Positions 51,907 through 59,315 of a DNA stretch of 64,000 nt are shown here, piece after piece; positions within the stretch are counted from its first letter, which is position 1; each line of letters opens with the position of its first letter. The notes under the pieces were generated by a model. The model worked only from the letters and a program-made list of their open reading frames with translations. It was not told where the DNA came from and searched no databases. The DNA is from Paenibacillus tengchongensis (GTDB lineage Bacteria; Bacillota; Bacilli; Paenibacillales; Paenibacillaceae). Location of the stretch: the NCBI RefSeq assembly GCF_008973665.1, contig NZ_WACP01000007.1, forward strand, positions 1-64,000, in the 5' to 3' direction. The translations under genes and the position numbers were made by a program.

Positions 51907-53030
51907 CTAAGAAATACGCCGCCGTCGCCATTACGCGGGGAGGCATCCGGCTGGCGCTTGCGCTGGCCGGGCGCATGAAGGATACGGAAGTATACTGCTT
52001 CGCCAAATACTGCGAGGATCTGGCGGAGGTGCCGGGAGAGCGGCGGGTGTTCGCCGGACCGGTTAAGGCGCTGCTGCCGGAATTATTCCGGCGGTATGAG
52101 GGGCTGATCCTGTTCTTCTCGCTCGGCGCAGCCGTGCGGCTGATCGCTCCGCTGCTGCAGCACAAGACGGCCGATCCCGCCGTCGTCGTCATCGACGAGC
52201 GCGGAGAGCATGTGATCAGCATGCTCTCCGGACATCTCGGCGGGGCCAACCGGCTGACGCTGCGCATTGCGGAGCTGCTCGGCAGCCATCCGGTTATTAC
52301 GACTGCCTCGGATGTGCAGGGCAGCTTCGCGGTGGACCTGCTGGGCCGTGAATTCGGCTGGCAGGCGGAGCCGTCCGCGCCGCTGAAGGCAGTGAGCGCC
52401 GCGCTGGTGAACGGCGGACCGCTTGCTATTGTGCAGACCTGCGGGGAGCGGGACTGGCTGCCTCCCGGCGCCCGGCTGCCGGAGCATGCGGCGCTGTTTA
52501 CAGGGCTGGCCGAAATGGCCGCTGCCGGCACAGACTGGGCGGCCGCGATTGTCATCACCGACCGGGTGCTCAGCGCCGGGGAGCGGGCGCTGCTGCCGGA
52601 ACAGACGGTGATCTACCGCCCGCGCAGCCTGGTGCTGGGGCTCGGCTGCAACCGCGGCAGCGCGGCGGCGGAGCTTGAAGCTGTGGCGGCGGATACGCTG
52701 GCCGGGCTGGGGCTGTCCCTGCGGAGCGTACGGAATGTAGCTACCGCTTCGATCAAGGGCGATGAGGCCGGTCTGCTTGCGTTATGCGCCAAGTACGGCT
52801 GGGAGCTGCAGCTGTATACACCCGAGGAGCTGAACCGGGTCACTCTAGCGGCGCCGTCCGATGTCGTATTCCGGGCGACGGGCGCCTACGGGGTCTGCGA
52901 GCCGGCGGCGCTGCTGTCGGCGGGCGCGGCGGAGCTGGTACAGCCGAAGCTGAAGAGCGGCAATGTAACGGTCGCCGTAGCCCGGATTCCTTGGACGGAT
53001 GGAGAGGAGCCGTGTTATGAATGCGATTAA
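51903..53030 (+). CDS. cbiG: Cobalt-precorrin-5A hydrolase
   Basis: 375 aa. Opens the lactone and removes the two-carbon unit during ring contraction; diagnostic of the anaerobic route. The N-terminal domain has LILFFSLGAAVRLIAPLL and MLSGHLGGANRLT. The C-terminal domain has VLGLGCNRGSAAAELEAV and VATASIKGDEAGLLAL. Its stop overlaps the start of cbiA. Confidence 0.94.
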   Translation: MTKKYAAVAITRGGIRLALALAGRMKDTEVYCFAKYCEDLAEVPGERRVFAGPVKALLPELFRRYEGLILFFSLGAAVRLIAPLLQHKTADPAVVVIDERGEHVISMLSGHLGGANRLTLRIAELLGSHPVITTASDVQGSFAVDLLGREFGWQAEPSAPLKAVSAALVNGGPLAIVQTCGERDWLPPGARLPEHAALFTGLAEMAAAGTDWAAAIVITDRVLSAGERALLPEQTVIYRPRSLVLGLGCNRGSAAAELEAVAADTLAGLGLSLRSVRNVATASIKGDEAGLLALCAKYGWELQLYTPEELNRVTLAAPSDVVFRATGAYGVCEPAALLSAGAAELVQPKLKSGNVTVAVARIPWTDGEEPCYECD

Positions 53031-54660
53031 CGGCAGCGGGGAACAGCGTGCCCGGCTGATTGTGGCCGGAACCGGCAGCGGCACCGGCAAAACGACAGTC
53101 ACCCTGGGTCTGATGCGCGCTTACGCGCGGCGCGGCCTGCGGGTGCAGGGCTTTAAGTGCGGGCCGGATTACATCGATCCTGCCTATCACAGCGCGGCCG
53201 CGGGCTGCGAGGCCCGCAATCTTGATTCATGGATGACCCCGGAGGGGTATCTGCAGAATTATTTTCTGCGTTCCTCCGCCGGGGCGGATCTGGCCATCAT
53301 CGAGGGTGTCATGGGGCTCTACGACGGCAAAGAAGCCACCGGGCTGGCCGGCTCCACCGCCGAGATTGCCATTCTGACAGCGGCTCCGGTGCTGCTTGTG
53401 GTCGATGCGCGCAGCATGGGGCGCAGCGCCGCTGCGGTGGTGCTGGGCTTTCAGCGGCTGGAGCCGCGCGTCCATATCGCAGCGGTGATCGTCAACCGCT
53501 GCGGCAGCCTGGAGCACTTCCGCCTGGTGCGGACGGCGATCGAGGCCGCCTGCGGCATCCCCGTCCTCGGCTGGCTCGCGCGGGACGGGGCGCTGCAGAT
53601 TCCCGAGCGCCATCTGGGGCTGCTGCCGGCGGTGGAAAGGGGCGAGCTGGAGAGCCTGTTCGGGCTCGCCGCCGATGCGCTGGAAGCCGGCACGGATCTC
53701 GGCCGGCTTCTGGAGATTGCCCGGGCCGCGCCGCCGCTCCCGTGGCCTGCGGCCTTCGCCTCCGCTGCGGAGGCGCGTCAGCCGGTGGGCGGCCCGGCTG
53801 CGCCGCCGGAAGCAGCCCTCGCCGCCGGAGCAGCGAGCGCTCCCGGAAAGCCTGCTGCGCCCGCGGCAATTGGCGCAGCGAGCGCTTCCGATGATCCCGC
53901 TGCGCCCACGGCATCTGACGCAGCGAGCGCTCCACTTAAACGGCCGGTACTTTCCGATGCCGCCGCTCATCCGTCCGCATTGCAGCCTGCCGCTGAAGCG
54001 GCCTGCCCTGTCCTGGCCGTCGCCCGCGATGCGGCGTTCAATTTCTATTACGCCGATAACCTGGAGCTGCTGGCAGCAGCCGGCGCACGCCTCGTCTTCT
54101 TCAGCCCGCTGGCCGGCGAGGGAATTCCGCCGGGCGCGGACGGCATTATGCTCGGCGGCGGCTTTCCCGAAGAATTCGCCGCAGCGATTGCCAGTAATGC
54201 CGCTTTCCTTGAGGGGCTGCGCCGCGCCGCTGCCGCCGGGATGCCGCTGTACGCCGAATGCGGCGGCTACATGGTGCTGGCCCGCAGTCTGAGCGACCGG
54301 GCCGGCGTACGGCATGAGATGGCGGGGGTTATTCCCGCCGATACCGTCATGCGCGCGCGCCGCTCCGCGCTTGGCTACCGCGAGGTGACCGCGCTTCAGG
54401 ACCACCTCCTGCTGCGGGCAGGGGAGCGTCTGCGCGGCCATGAGTTCCATTACTCGGAGATGATGTACGCCGGGGAAGCGCCGGACCACCCGGCCTATGA
54501 GAGCACAGGCCGGTCGGGAACGCGGCCGGAGGGCTACGCAGCCGGCAATGTGCTGGCGTCCTATACGCATATTCACCTGGCTTCTAACCGGCAGGCGGCG
54601 CTGCGGCTTGTGGAAGTCTGCCGGACCTATGCCGGACGGAAGAATAACGGCGGGTTGTAG
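53017..54660 (+). CDS. cbiA: Cobyrinate a,c-diamide synthase
   Basis: 547 aa. Glutamine- and ATP-dependent amidation of the a and c side chains. The N-terminal ATPase-like domain carries AGTGSGTGKTTVTLGLM and GVMGLYDGKEATG. The C-terminal class I glutaminase-like domain has LPLYAECGGYM with the catalytic Cys. Between them (about 250-325) lies an Ala/Pro/Ser-rich linker built from 15-residue repeats, longer than usual (family about 450-460 aa). The ATG used follows GGAGAGGAG. Later B12 genes (cbiP, cbiB, cobU, cobS) are not in the window. Confidence 0.94.
   Translation: MNAINGSGEQRARLIVAGTGSGTGKTTVTLGLMRAYARRGLRVQGFKCGPDYIDPAYHSAAAGCEARNLDSWMTPEGYLQNYFLRSSAGADLAIIEGVMGLYDGKEATGLAGSTAEIAILTAAPVLLVVDARSMGRSAAAVVLGFQRLEPRVHIAAVIVNRCGSLEHFRLVRTAIEAACGIPVLGWLARDGALQIPERHLGLLPAVERGELESLFGLAADALEAGTDLGRLLEIARAAPPLPWPAAFASAAEARQPVGGPAAPPEAALAAGAASAPGKPAAPAAIGAASASDDPAAPTASDAASAPLKRPVLSDAAAHPSALQPAAEAACPVLAVARDAAFNFYYADNLELLAAAGARLVFFSPLAGEGIPPGADGIMLGGGFPEEFAAAIASNAAFLEGLRRAAAAGMPLYAECGGYMVLARSLSDRAGVRHEMAGVIPADTVMRARRSALGYREVTALQDHLLLRAGERLRGHEFHYSEMMYAGEAPDHPAYESTGRSGTRPEGYAAGNVLASYTHIHLASNRQAALRLVEVCRTYAGRKNNGGL
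53833..53932 (+). repeat. 45-base in-frame repeats in the cbiA linker
   Basis: Units starting GCGAGCGCT lie at 53833, 53878 and 53923 (the last partial), exactly 45 bases apart. They encode variants of ASAPGKPAAPAAIGA. Confidence 0.8.
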
Positions 54661-54750
54661 TTTGCTTTATCAGCATCGCCCCCGTGATTTCAGCAATCTT
54701 GCTTCAAATGCTGCTTTAACAGGCAGGCCTATAACCGCAGGATTCCCCGC

Positions 54751-54779
54751 TTGTTATGGCAGATCAGCCCACGTATAAT
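54751..54779 (+). promoter_or_regulatory. Sigma-A promoter of the ROK kinase gene
   Basis: TTGTTA, 17 bases, TATAAT, about 80 bases before the start codon. Confidence 0.78.
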
Positions 54780-54860
54780 GTTACCGTGTGAGCGCTGTCT
54801 TGCCTGAATCGGCAGACACGTAAGATGGCCGGACAGGCCTGCGAAGGGAGTGTGCTGCGC

Positions 54861-55748
54861 TTGAAATTACTGGGAGCGATTGAAGCGGGAGGAACGAAAT
54901 TTGTATGCGGCATCGGCCATGAGGACGGAGAGGTCCTCGACCGGGTGAGCTTTCCGACCACTACGCCTGCAGAGACGATGGGGCATGTGCTGGACTATTT
55001 TGCCGGAAAACAGGTGGAAGCGCTGGGGATCGGTTCGTTTGGTCCGATAGACCCCGTTATTGGCAGTCCTACCTATGGATATATTACAACAACTCCGAAA
55101 CCGCACTGGGGAAGCTTTAATCTGGTGGGGGCTGTGGCCGGACATCTTTCTGTACCAATCGGCTTCGATACGGATGTCAATGGCGCAGCGCTGGGCGAAT
55201 ATACCTGGGGGGCGGCAAAAGGGCTGGACAGCTGCCTCTATATTACAGTCGGCACCGGCATCGGGGCGGGTGCGGTGGCCGGCGGTGAACTCATCCACGG
55301 CTTGTCCCATCCCGAAATGGGCCACATTGTTGTCCGGCGTCATCCGGAGGACCCGTACGAGGGCTTCTGCCCGTATCACGGCGACTGTCTGGAGGGACTG
55401 GCGGCCGGACCGGCGATCGGCAAGCGCTGGGGACGACCGGCGGGCGAGCTGCCGGAGGATCATCCGGCATGGGAAATGGAAGCACACTATCTCGCGCATG
55501 CCCTCATGAATTATGTGCTGATCCTCTCGCCGCAGAAGATTGTTATGGGCGGAGGCGTTATGAAGCAAAGCCAGCTGTACCCGCTGATCCACCGCAAGTT
55601 GCAAGAGCTGCTGGCCGGTTATGTGCAGCATTCCGCGCTGAATGCGGGTATCGGAAGTTATGTGGTGCCGCCGGCGCTGGGCGACAATGCCGGACTGGCC
55701 GGGGCGCTCGGGCTGGCCAGGCTGGCGCTCCGAAAGAGCGCTGACTAA
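54861..55748 (+). CDS. ROK-family fructokinase (GmuE-like)
   Basis: 295 aa when started at TTG (LKLLGAIEAGGTKFVCGIG), which gives the usual N-terminus. An in-frame ATG at 54825 and a GTG at 54849 are less likely. GAAGGGAG lies ten bases before the TTG. ATP-binding ROK fold with GTGIGAGAVAGGELIHGLSH and the zinc-site pattern HPEMGH...CPYHGDCLEG. Strong similarity to B. subtilis GmuE, a fructokinase of mannan use. No mannan genes are near, so fructose is the likely substrate but the pathway is open. Confidence 0.9.
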   Translation: MKLLGAIEAGGTKFVCGIGHEDGEVLDRVSFPTTTPAETMGHVLDYFAGKQVEALGIGSFGPIDPVIGSPTYGYITTTPKPHWGSFNLVGAVAGHLSVPIGFDTDVNGAALGEYTWGAAKGLDSCLYITVGTGIGAGAVAGGELIHGLSHPEMGHIVVRRHPEDPYEGFCPYHGDCLEGLAAGPAIGKRWGRPAGELPEDHPAWEMEAHYLAHALMNYVLILSPQKIVMGGGVMKQSQLYPLIHRKLQELLAGYVQHSALNAGIGSYVVPPALGDNAGLAGALGLARLALRKSAD

Positions 55749-55812
55749 AAAGAGATTGACTCTTCGGCAATATATGGTATCCTAGGATTTAACAGTATAG
55801 CATGAATGAGGG

Positions 55813-55857
55813 AGCACCTCTTTTACGCCAAGCGGCGTGGAAGGGGTGCTTTTTTTT
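55813..55857 (+). terminator. Terminator between the ROK and HRDC genes
   Basis: A long stem AGCACCTCTT...AAGGGGTGCT with an inner ACGCC/GGCGT hairpin is followed by seven or more T. A possible promoter (TTGACT, 16 bases, TATCCT at 55756-55783) lies just upstream, so this could also act as an attenuator for the HRDC gene. Confidence 0.85.
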
Positions 55858-55962
55858 GTGCGCGGAAGGAAGAAGCTGCGGGGAGCATCAAATCCGGCCT
55901 TCTTGGCTTCAGCCCGGCGCGCAGGCGATGCTTGCTGCAAGACAAGGAAGGTAGGGATCGGG

Positions 55963-56982
55963 ATGCAGATCGTATTTATGAACCGTTTGAGCAGAACGTC
56001 AGGGGAGGAGGAACGTGAGGTATTTGCCCAGCTGTGGATCGGCGAGGAGGAAGGCGTGTGGCATCTGGGCTGGCGCGACTTCTCGGGAATGTCGGAGACA
56101 GGGGACAGTATCTGGTATGAGGGCGGCTCCTGGAATGAAATGCTCTGTGTGTACAGGCATGAACTGGCCATCAAGATGGGCGACGGGTACCGGCCGCTGA
56201 TCGACGGTGTATTTCATGAGGAGGACAGTCTCGGTGCCCGCAGTCAGGAGCAGCTCAAGCTGCAGTATTACAGCGAGCTGTACAGCCACGAGGCGGTGTA
56301 TGAGGAGCTGTGCGCCTGGCGCAGAGGCAAGGCCTCAAGCGAACGCAAAGCACCTTATATTCTGGCGAGCAACCGGCTGCTGCGCATGCTCAGTGCGTTC
56401 TTGCCGCGTACAGAGGAAGAGCTGCTGCAGCTGCCGGGCGTCGGTGAAGCCAAGGCGGCCCAGTACGGCAGCGAGTGGCTCGCCGTTACCGCTGCTGTAG
56501 AGCGCGGGCATGATTTTCCGCTGCAGTGGGTTAAGGCTGCGGTAGACGAGACGGACTTCACTTCCTGGCTGTACAGGCAGAAGGAGCAGAAATATAAGAA
56601 GCAGCTCGAGCGGCTGCGGCTGCGGCGCGTGCTGCTGCAGGGGATCGGGAGCGGGCAGGGTATGGAGGAGCTGAAGGCGGCCAGCGGGGTCAGCCGCCGC
56701 GAAGTGCTGGAGGCGGTTGAAGAACTTGAGAAGGAAGGCTACTCCGTCGACAAGCTTATTGAGCATGAACTGCGCGATGTGCCGCCCGCTGAACAGGCGG
56801 ACATCATGACCGGGTTTGAGCTGCTGGGCGACACTTTTCTAAAGCCTGTGCTTCATAAGGTATACGGAGAGAGCTTCGCACCTGCGGAGGGGCTGGATCT
56901 TTATTATGAACGCCTGCGGCTGCTGCGCATCCGGTTCCGGAGGGAGCAGGATGCTTCTTTAACAATGGCTAGCTCTTCTTAA
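55963..56982 (+). CDS. HRDC-domain protein
   Basis: 339 aa. The middle part (about 110-185: YEELCAWRRGKASSERKAPY, LLQLPGVGEAKAAQYG) is a clear HRDC nucleic-acid-binding helical domain as found in RecQ and RNase D, but no helicase or nuclease domain is present. An N-terminal 90-residue domain and a C-terminal helical, charged region (RQKEQKYKKQLERLRLRRVL) are unassigned. The start used is the ATG after AAGGTAGGG. It might be a partner or regulator of a RecQ-type enzyme, but that is speculation. Confidence 0.82.
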   Translation: MQIVFMNRLSRTSGEEEREVFAQLWIGEEEGVWHLGWRDFSGMSETGDSIWYEGGSWNEMLCVYRHELAIKMGDGYRPLIDGVFHEEDSLGARSQEQLKLQYYSELYSHEAVYEELCAWRRGKASSERKAPYILASNRLLRMLSAFLPRTEEELLQLPGVGEAKAAQYGSEWLAVTAAVERGHDFPLQWVKAAVDETDFTSWLYRQKEQKYKKQLERLRLRRVLLQGIGSGQGMEELKAASGVSRREVLEAVEELEKEGYSVDKLIEHELRDVPPAEQADIMTGFELLGDTFLKPVLHKVYGESFAPAEGLDLYYERLRLLRIRFRREQDASLTMASSS

Positions 56983-57128
56983 GTTTATGCATTTTTCTCA
57001 AAGAATGCCGCAGCACTAAAGATCCTCTGGGTGCTTTTTAAAGCAAGAGGATATGTTATGCCGGTTCAGCTAATATTGCTGACTTGAGATGAATCCGAAG
57101 TGAGTTGCAGAGCCCGAACGATACAAAC

Positions 57129-57178
57129 AGGGTATTATTTTCAGGCGTTCATTCATGATCAGCCCAAAGTAATACCCT
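57129..57178. other. Inverted repeat upstream of the AT-rich gene
   Basis: AGGGTATTA (57129-57137) and TAATACCCT (57170-57178) are perfect complements 32 bases apart, in a 272-base gap of lower GC than the surroundings. It is either a hairpin or an operator. Confidence 0.5.
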
Positions 57179-57254
57179 TGAACTTTATCGCATTGATGAA
57201 TGCCATCCAATTCAATAATATGGAAATATATAAAATATAATAGGGGATGGTTTA

Positions 57255-57620
57255 GTGAAGGGGATAAAACCTGTATTGTTAATAAGTTCTGTACTATTGG
57301 CTGGATCTATATTGTTCTCAGGAATCTGGATCGCACGAAGCATTAAAGAACGGTCATATGTTGTTAAGACGGATGGCTTTTCCTTATATGAAAAAGGATT
57401 GTTAACTCTTGAAGAGGCCGCGCATTATCTAAGTATGCAAGAAGGGGAATTTTATTTTATTATTAAAGACTTGGAAATCGAGAAGAATACTGAAAAAGCC
57501 TCATGGAACCCTGAACAATCCCTGAAGTATTTAACCTACAATGGTGTAAATTATTTCAGTAAAGAAGAACTTGATCGCTGGATCAGATTTAATATAAATC
57601 TTTCTGGAGAGAGGCAGTAG
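57255..57620 (+). CDS. Small membrane-anchored protein with excisionase-like helical domain
   Basis: 121 aa; GTG start after TAGGGGATG. Residues 5-30 form one membrane helix (LLISSVLLAGSILFSGIWIA). The rest (LLTLEEAAHYLSMQEGEFYF, NGVNYFSKEELDRWI) reads like the Xis/MerR-type helix-turn-helix of excisionase-family proteins, here placed on the far side of or next to the membrane. Base composition is clearly more AT-rich than the neighbours, which points to recent acquisition. I do not recognise a characterised homologue. Confidence 0.6.
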   Translation: MKGIKPVLLISSVLLAGSILFSGIWIARSIKERSYVVKTDGFSLYEKGLLTLEEAAHYLSMQEGEFYFIIKDLEIEKNTEKASWNPEQSLKYLTYNGVNYFSKEELDRWIRFNINLSGERQ

Positions 57621-57647
57621 TGCAGGGAGAAGCGTTATAACTGCAAC

Positions 57648-57692
57648 AAGGACGAAGCTTCCCATGCCTTCCGGCAGGTCGTCTTCGTCCTT
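57648..57692. terminator. Terminator between convergent genes
   Basis: AAGGACGAAG pairs with CTTCGTCCTT around an inner GCC/GGC hairpin, with T runs at the plus-strand side. Confidence 0.75.
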
Positions 57693-57712
57693 TGGACTTC
57701 GTTCGTTTAGGT

Positions 57713-58648
57713 TCATAGCCAATCCTTCTTGCGGAAGATCAGCAGCATGGTAAGGCCTAGTGTAATCATTACGCCGATGACGCCGTAATAGCCGTATTGC
57801 GTATGCGTCTCGGGAATATTGTCGAAGTTCATTCCGTAGATACCGGTGATGACCGTAAGCGGCATGAATATCGTTGTAATTGCCGTGAACACGCGCATGA
57901 TTTCGTTCGCACGGTTGGCAATGCTGGATTGATAGGCTTCGCGCAAGTTGCCCATGAGATCGCGGTAGGTCTCGAAGGTTTCAGAGATTTTGACCGCATT
58001 TTCATAGATGTCGCTGAAGTATTTCTGCAGCTGGTCGTCAATCAGCCGGAGATCCTTTTTGTTGAGCGTGTTGACGACTTCCTTCTGGGGACCGAGCATC
58101 TTCTTCAGCCACAGAATTTCACTGCGCAGACCGATAATTTCGTTCAGGTGCGACTTCTTGGTGTGCATGAGGATGTCTTCCTCAAGCTTCTCAATGCGCG
58201 CTTCAATCCGGTCGCCGACCGAGAAGTAATTGTCCACTACAAGGTCGATCAGCAGGTACAGGAAACGGTCCGCTTCGCTGACTTCCTGCTCCCAGAGAAT
58301 AGGCTTCAGGATGCGCAGTTCGTTGATCTTCTGCTTGGTGACGGTAATAATGAAATGTCTGCCGAGAAAGATATTGAGCGCCCGCAGAAAAATCTCTTCA
58401 TCATCAAAACGGATGCTGTTAACAACGATAAAATAATGGCTTTCGTAAATTTCAATCTTGGGCCGCTGTTCCTCTTCGCTGAGGCAGTCTTCTACGGCCA
58501 GGTCATGCAGATTGTACAAAGGCTGGAGCAGCTCCAGATCCTCCACATCGGCATCAATCCAGTAGAAGCCCTCGGCAGGGGCCGTAAGTGTGGTTTGCAG
58601 GTCGTCTACAGGCGTAAATACGCCCGAATTCACCAGCCGAATTTTCAT
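57713..58648 (-). CDS. corA: CorA family magnesium/cobalt transporter
   Basis: 311 aa, pentameric divalent cation channel. A cytoplasmic N-terminal alpha/beta domain (EGFYWIDADVEDLELLQPLY) and long helices (YENAVKISETFETYRDLMGN) are followed by two C-terminal membrane helices with the selectivity motif YGMNF (GMN at 272-274) and a basic tail KKDWL. The start used is the ATG after AAGGAGTGAATC. An upstream in-frame ATG lacks a site. It has a predicted leader of about 260 bases with a small ORF and hairpins. Confidence 0.93.
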   Translation of the reverse strand: MKIRLVNSGVFTPVDDLQTTLTAPAEGFYWIDADVEDLELLQPLYNLHDLAVEDCLSEEEQRPKIEIYESHYFIVVNSIRFDDEEIFLRALNIFLGRHFIITVTKQKINELRILKPILWEQEVSEADRFLYLLIDLVVDNYFSVGDRIEARIEKLEEDILMHTKKSHLNEIIGLRSEILWLKKMLGPQKEVVNTLNKKDLRLIDDQLQKYFSDIYENAVKISETFETYRDLMGNLREAYQSSIANRANEIMRVFTAITTIFMPLTVITGIYGMNFDNIPETHTQYGYYGVIGVMITLGLTMLLIFRKKDWL

Positions 58649-58745
58649 CTGATTCACTCCTTCATCATCCGCTCCGCTCAGGCGGCGGGACATGCTTAAT
58701 TAAGCACAGGGAAGAAATCAGCTTGGCCGGTGATCCCATCAGGGG

Positions 58746-58868
58746 TTACAGACCCGATGACGGTACGGTGGCAAAAGAATGAAATGCCGCGCCGGCCGGC
58801 AAGCTGATAATCGTCCTGTGTGGCTGCTCGTTCTGCACGCTTAACTGCGTACCCGGGTCGCCTTCCAT
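58746..58868 (-). CDS. Possible 40-aa leader peptide ORF upstream of corA
   Basis: ATG to TAA, reading MEGDPGTQLSVQNEQPHRTI at its N-terminus, with GAGGTGAGAG placed correctly before the ATG. It lies within the predicted corA leader, starting about 40 bases after the expected transcript start. Its stop codon sits in a hairpin (CATCGGGT/ACCCCTGATG). Leader peptides that sense Mg through translation are known before corA and mgtA in enterics. No sequence relation to these is visible. Confidence 0.45.
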   Translation of the reverse strand: MEGDPGTQLSVQNEQPHRTIISLPAGAAFHSFATVPSSGL

Positions 58869-58913
58869 TCTTCTCTCACCTCAATTTTCGTCATAGTGGT
58901 AAAACACTTGTCT

Positions 58914-58942
58914 AGTATAACGCCCGGGGTACCCTCTTTCAA
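58914..58942 (-). promoter_or_regulatory. Sigma-A promoter of corA
   Basis: On the minus strand, TTGAAA, 17 bases, TATACT. It gives a leader of about 260 bases before the corA start. Confidence 0.7.
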
Positions 58943-58985
58943 GACAAATTCTTCAGCTTTACAGGGCCCCACAGCATTGTATGAC

Positions 58986-59013
58986 TTGACGAAAAGGAGG
59001 TTCATGATTTAAA
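58986..59013 (+). promoter_or_regulatory. Possible promoter of the met operon
   Basis: TTGACG, 16 bases, TTTAAA, about 60 bases ahead of the S-box aptamer. Confidence 0.45.
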
Positions 59014-59027
59014 GTGATTTTTAAGAA

Positions 59028-59045
59028 AAAACATCTGCAGATGTT
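59028..59045. promoter_or_regulatory. 18-base perfect palindrome before the S-box
   Basis: AAACATCTGCAGATGTTT lies between the candidate promoter and the riboswitch, near the expected transcription start. It is a possible operator or short hairpin that is not part of the S-box consensus. Confidence 0.55.
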
Positions 59046-59072
59046 TAGCTTGGCCAACTGAATACAGCGAAA

Positions 59073-59200
59073 TCTTATCAAGAGCAGGTGGAGGGACTAG
59101 CCCGATGAAACCCGGCAACCGGCGCCCAGGCGCACGGTGCTAATTCTTGCAGAGACCACGCCCGGAATACCCTTCCGGCTGGCGTCTTTGACAGATGAGA
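59073..59200 (+). ncRNA. SAM-I (S-box) riboswitch
   Basis: P1 is TCTTATC (59073-59079) with GATGAGA (59194-59200). The core has TATCAAGAGCAGGTGGAGGG, GGCCCGATGAAACCCGGCAA-like ACTAGCCCGATGAAACCCGG, CAACCGG and GGTGCTAATTCTTGCAGA, all typical S-box blocks. SAM binding should favour the terminator at 59227 and switch off methionine synthesis genes. Confidence 0.96.
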
Positions 59201-59226
59201 GAGGCGCATATGACTTTACAGCAGAT

Positions 59227-59258
59227 ATGACCTTTCTCTTCGGAGTGAGGTCATTTTT
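59227..59258 (+). terminator. S-box terminator
   Basis: ATGACCT and AGGTCAT pair with a CTC/GAG inner stem and loop TTCG, followed by TTTTT, 58 bases before the metA start. Confidence 0.9.
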
Positions 59259-59315
59259 AGGTTATCAGGACCCCTCCGGTGAACAATCATAAATGATAAA
59301 GGAGTGAATGCAGCC

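Noticed and set aside
53227..54576. 449-codon minus-strand frame over cbiA
   Set aside because: Antisense shadow with Arg/Gly/His-rich composition and no recognisable domain.
58649..58907. M-box (Mg) or NiCo riboswitch in the corA leader
   Set aside because: Short strings such as GAGGTGAG and CAGGACGA occur, but the ordered conserved blocks of either class are not present. It is kept only as an unassigned leader.
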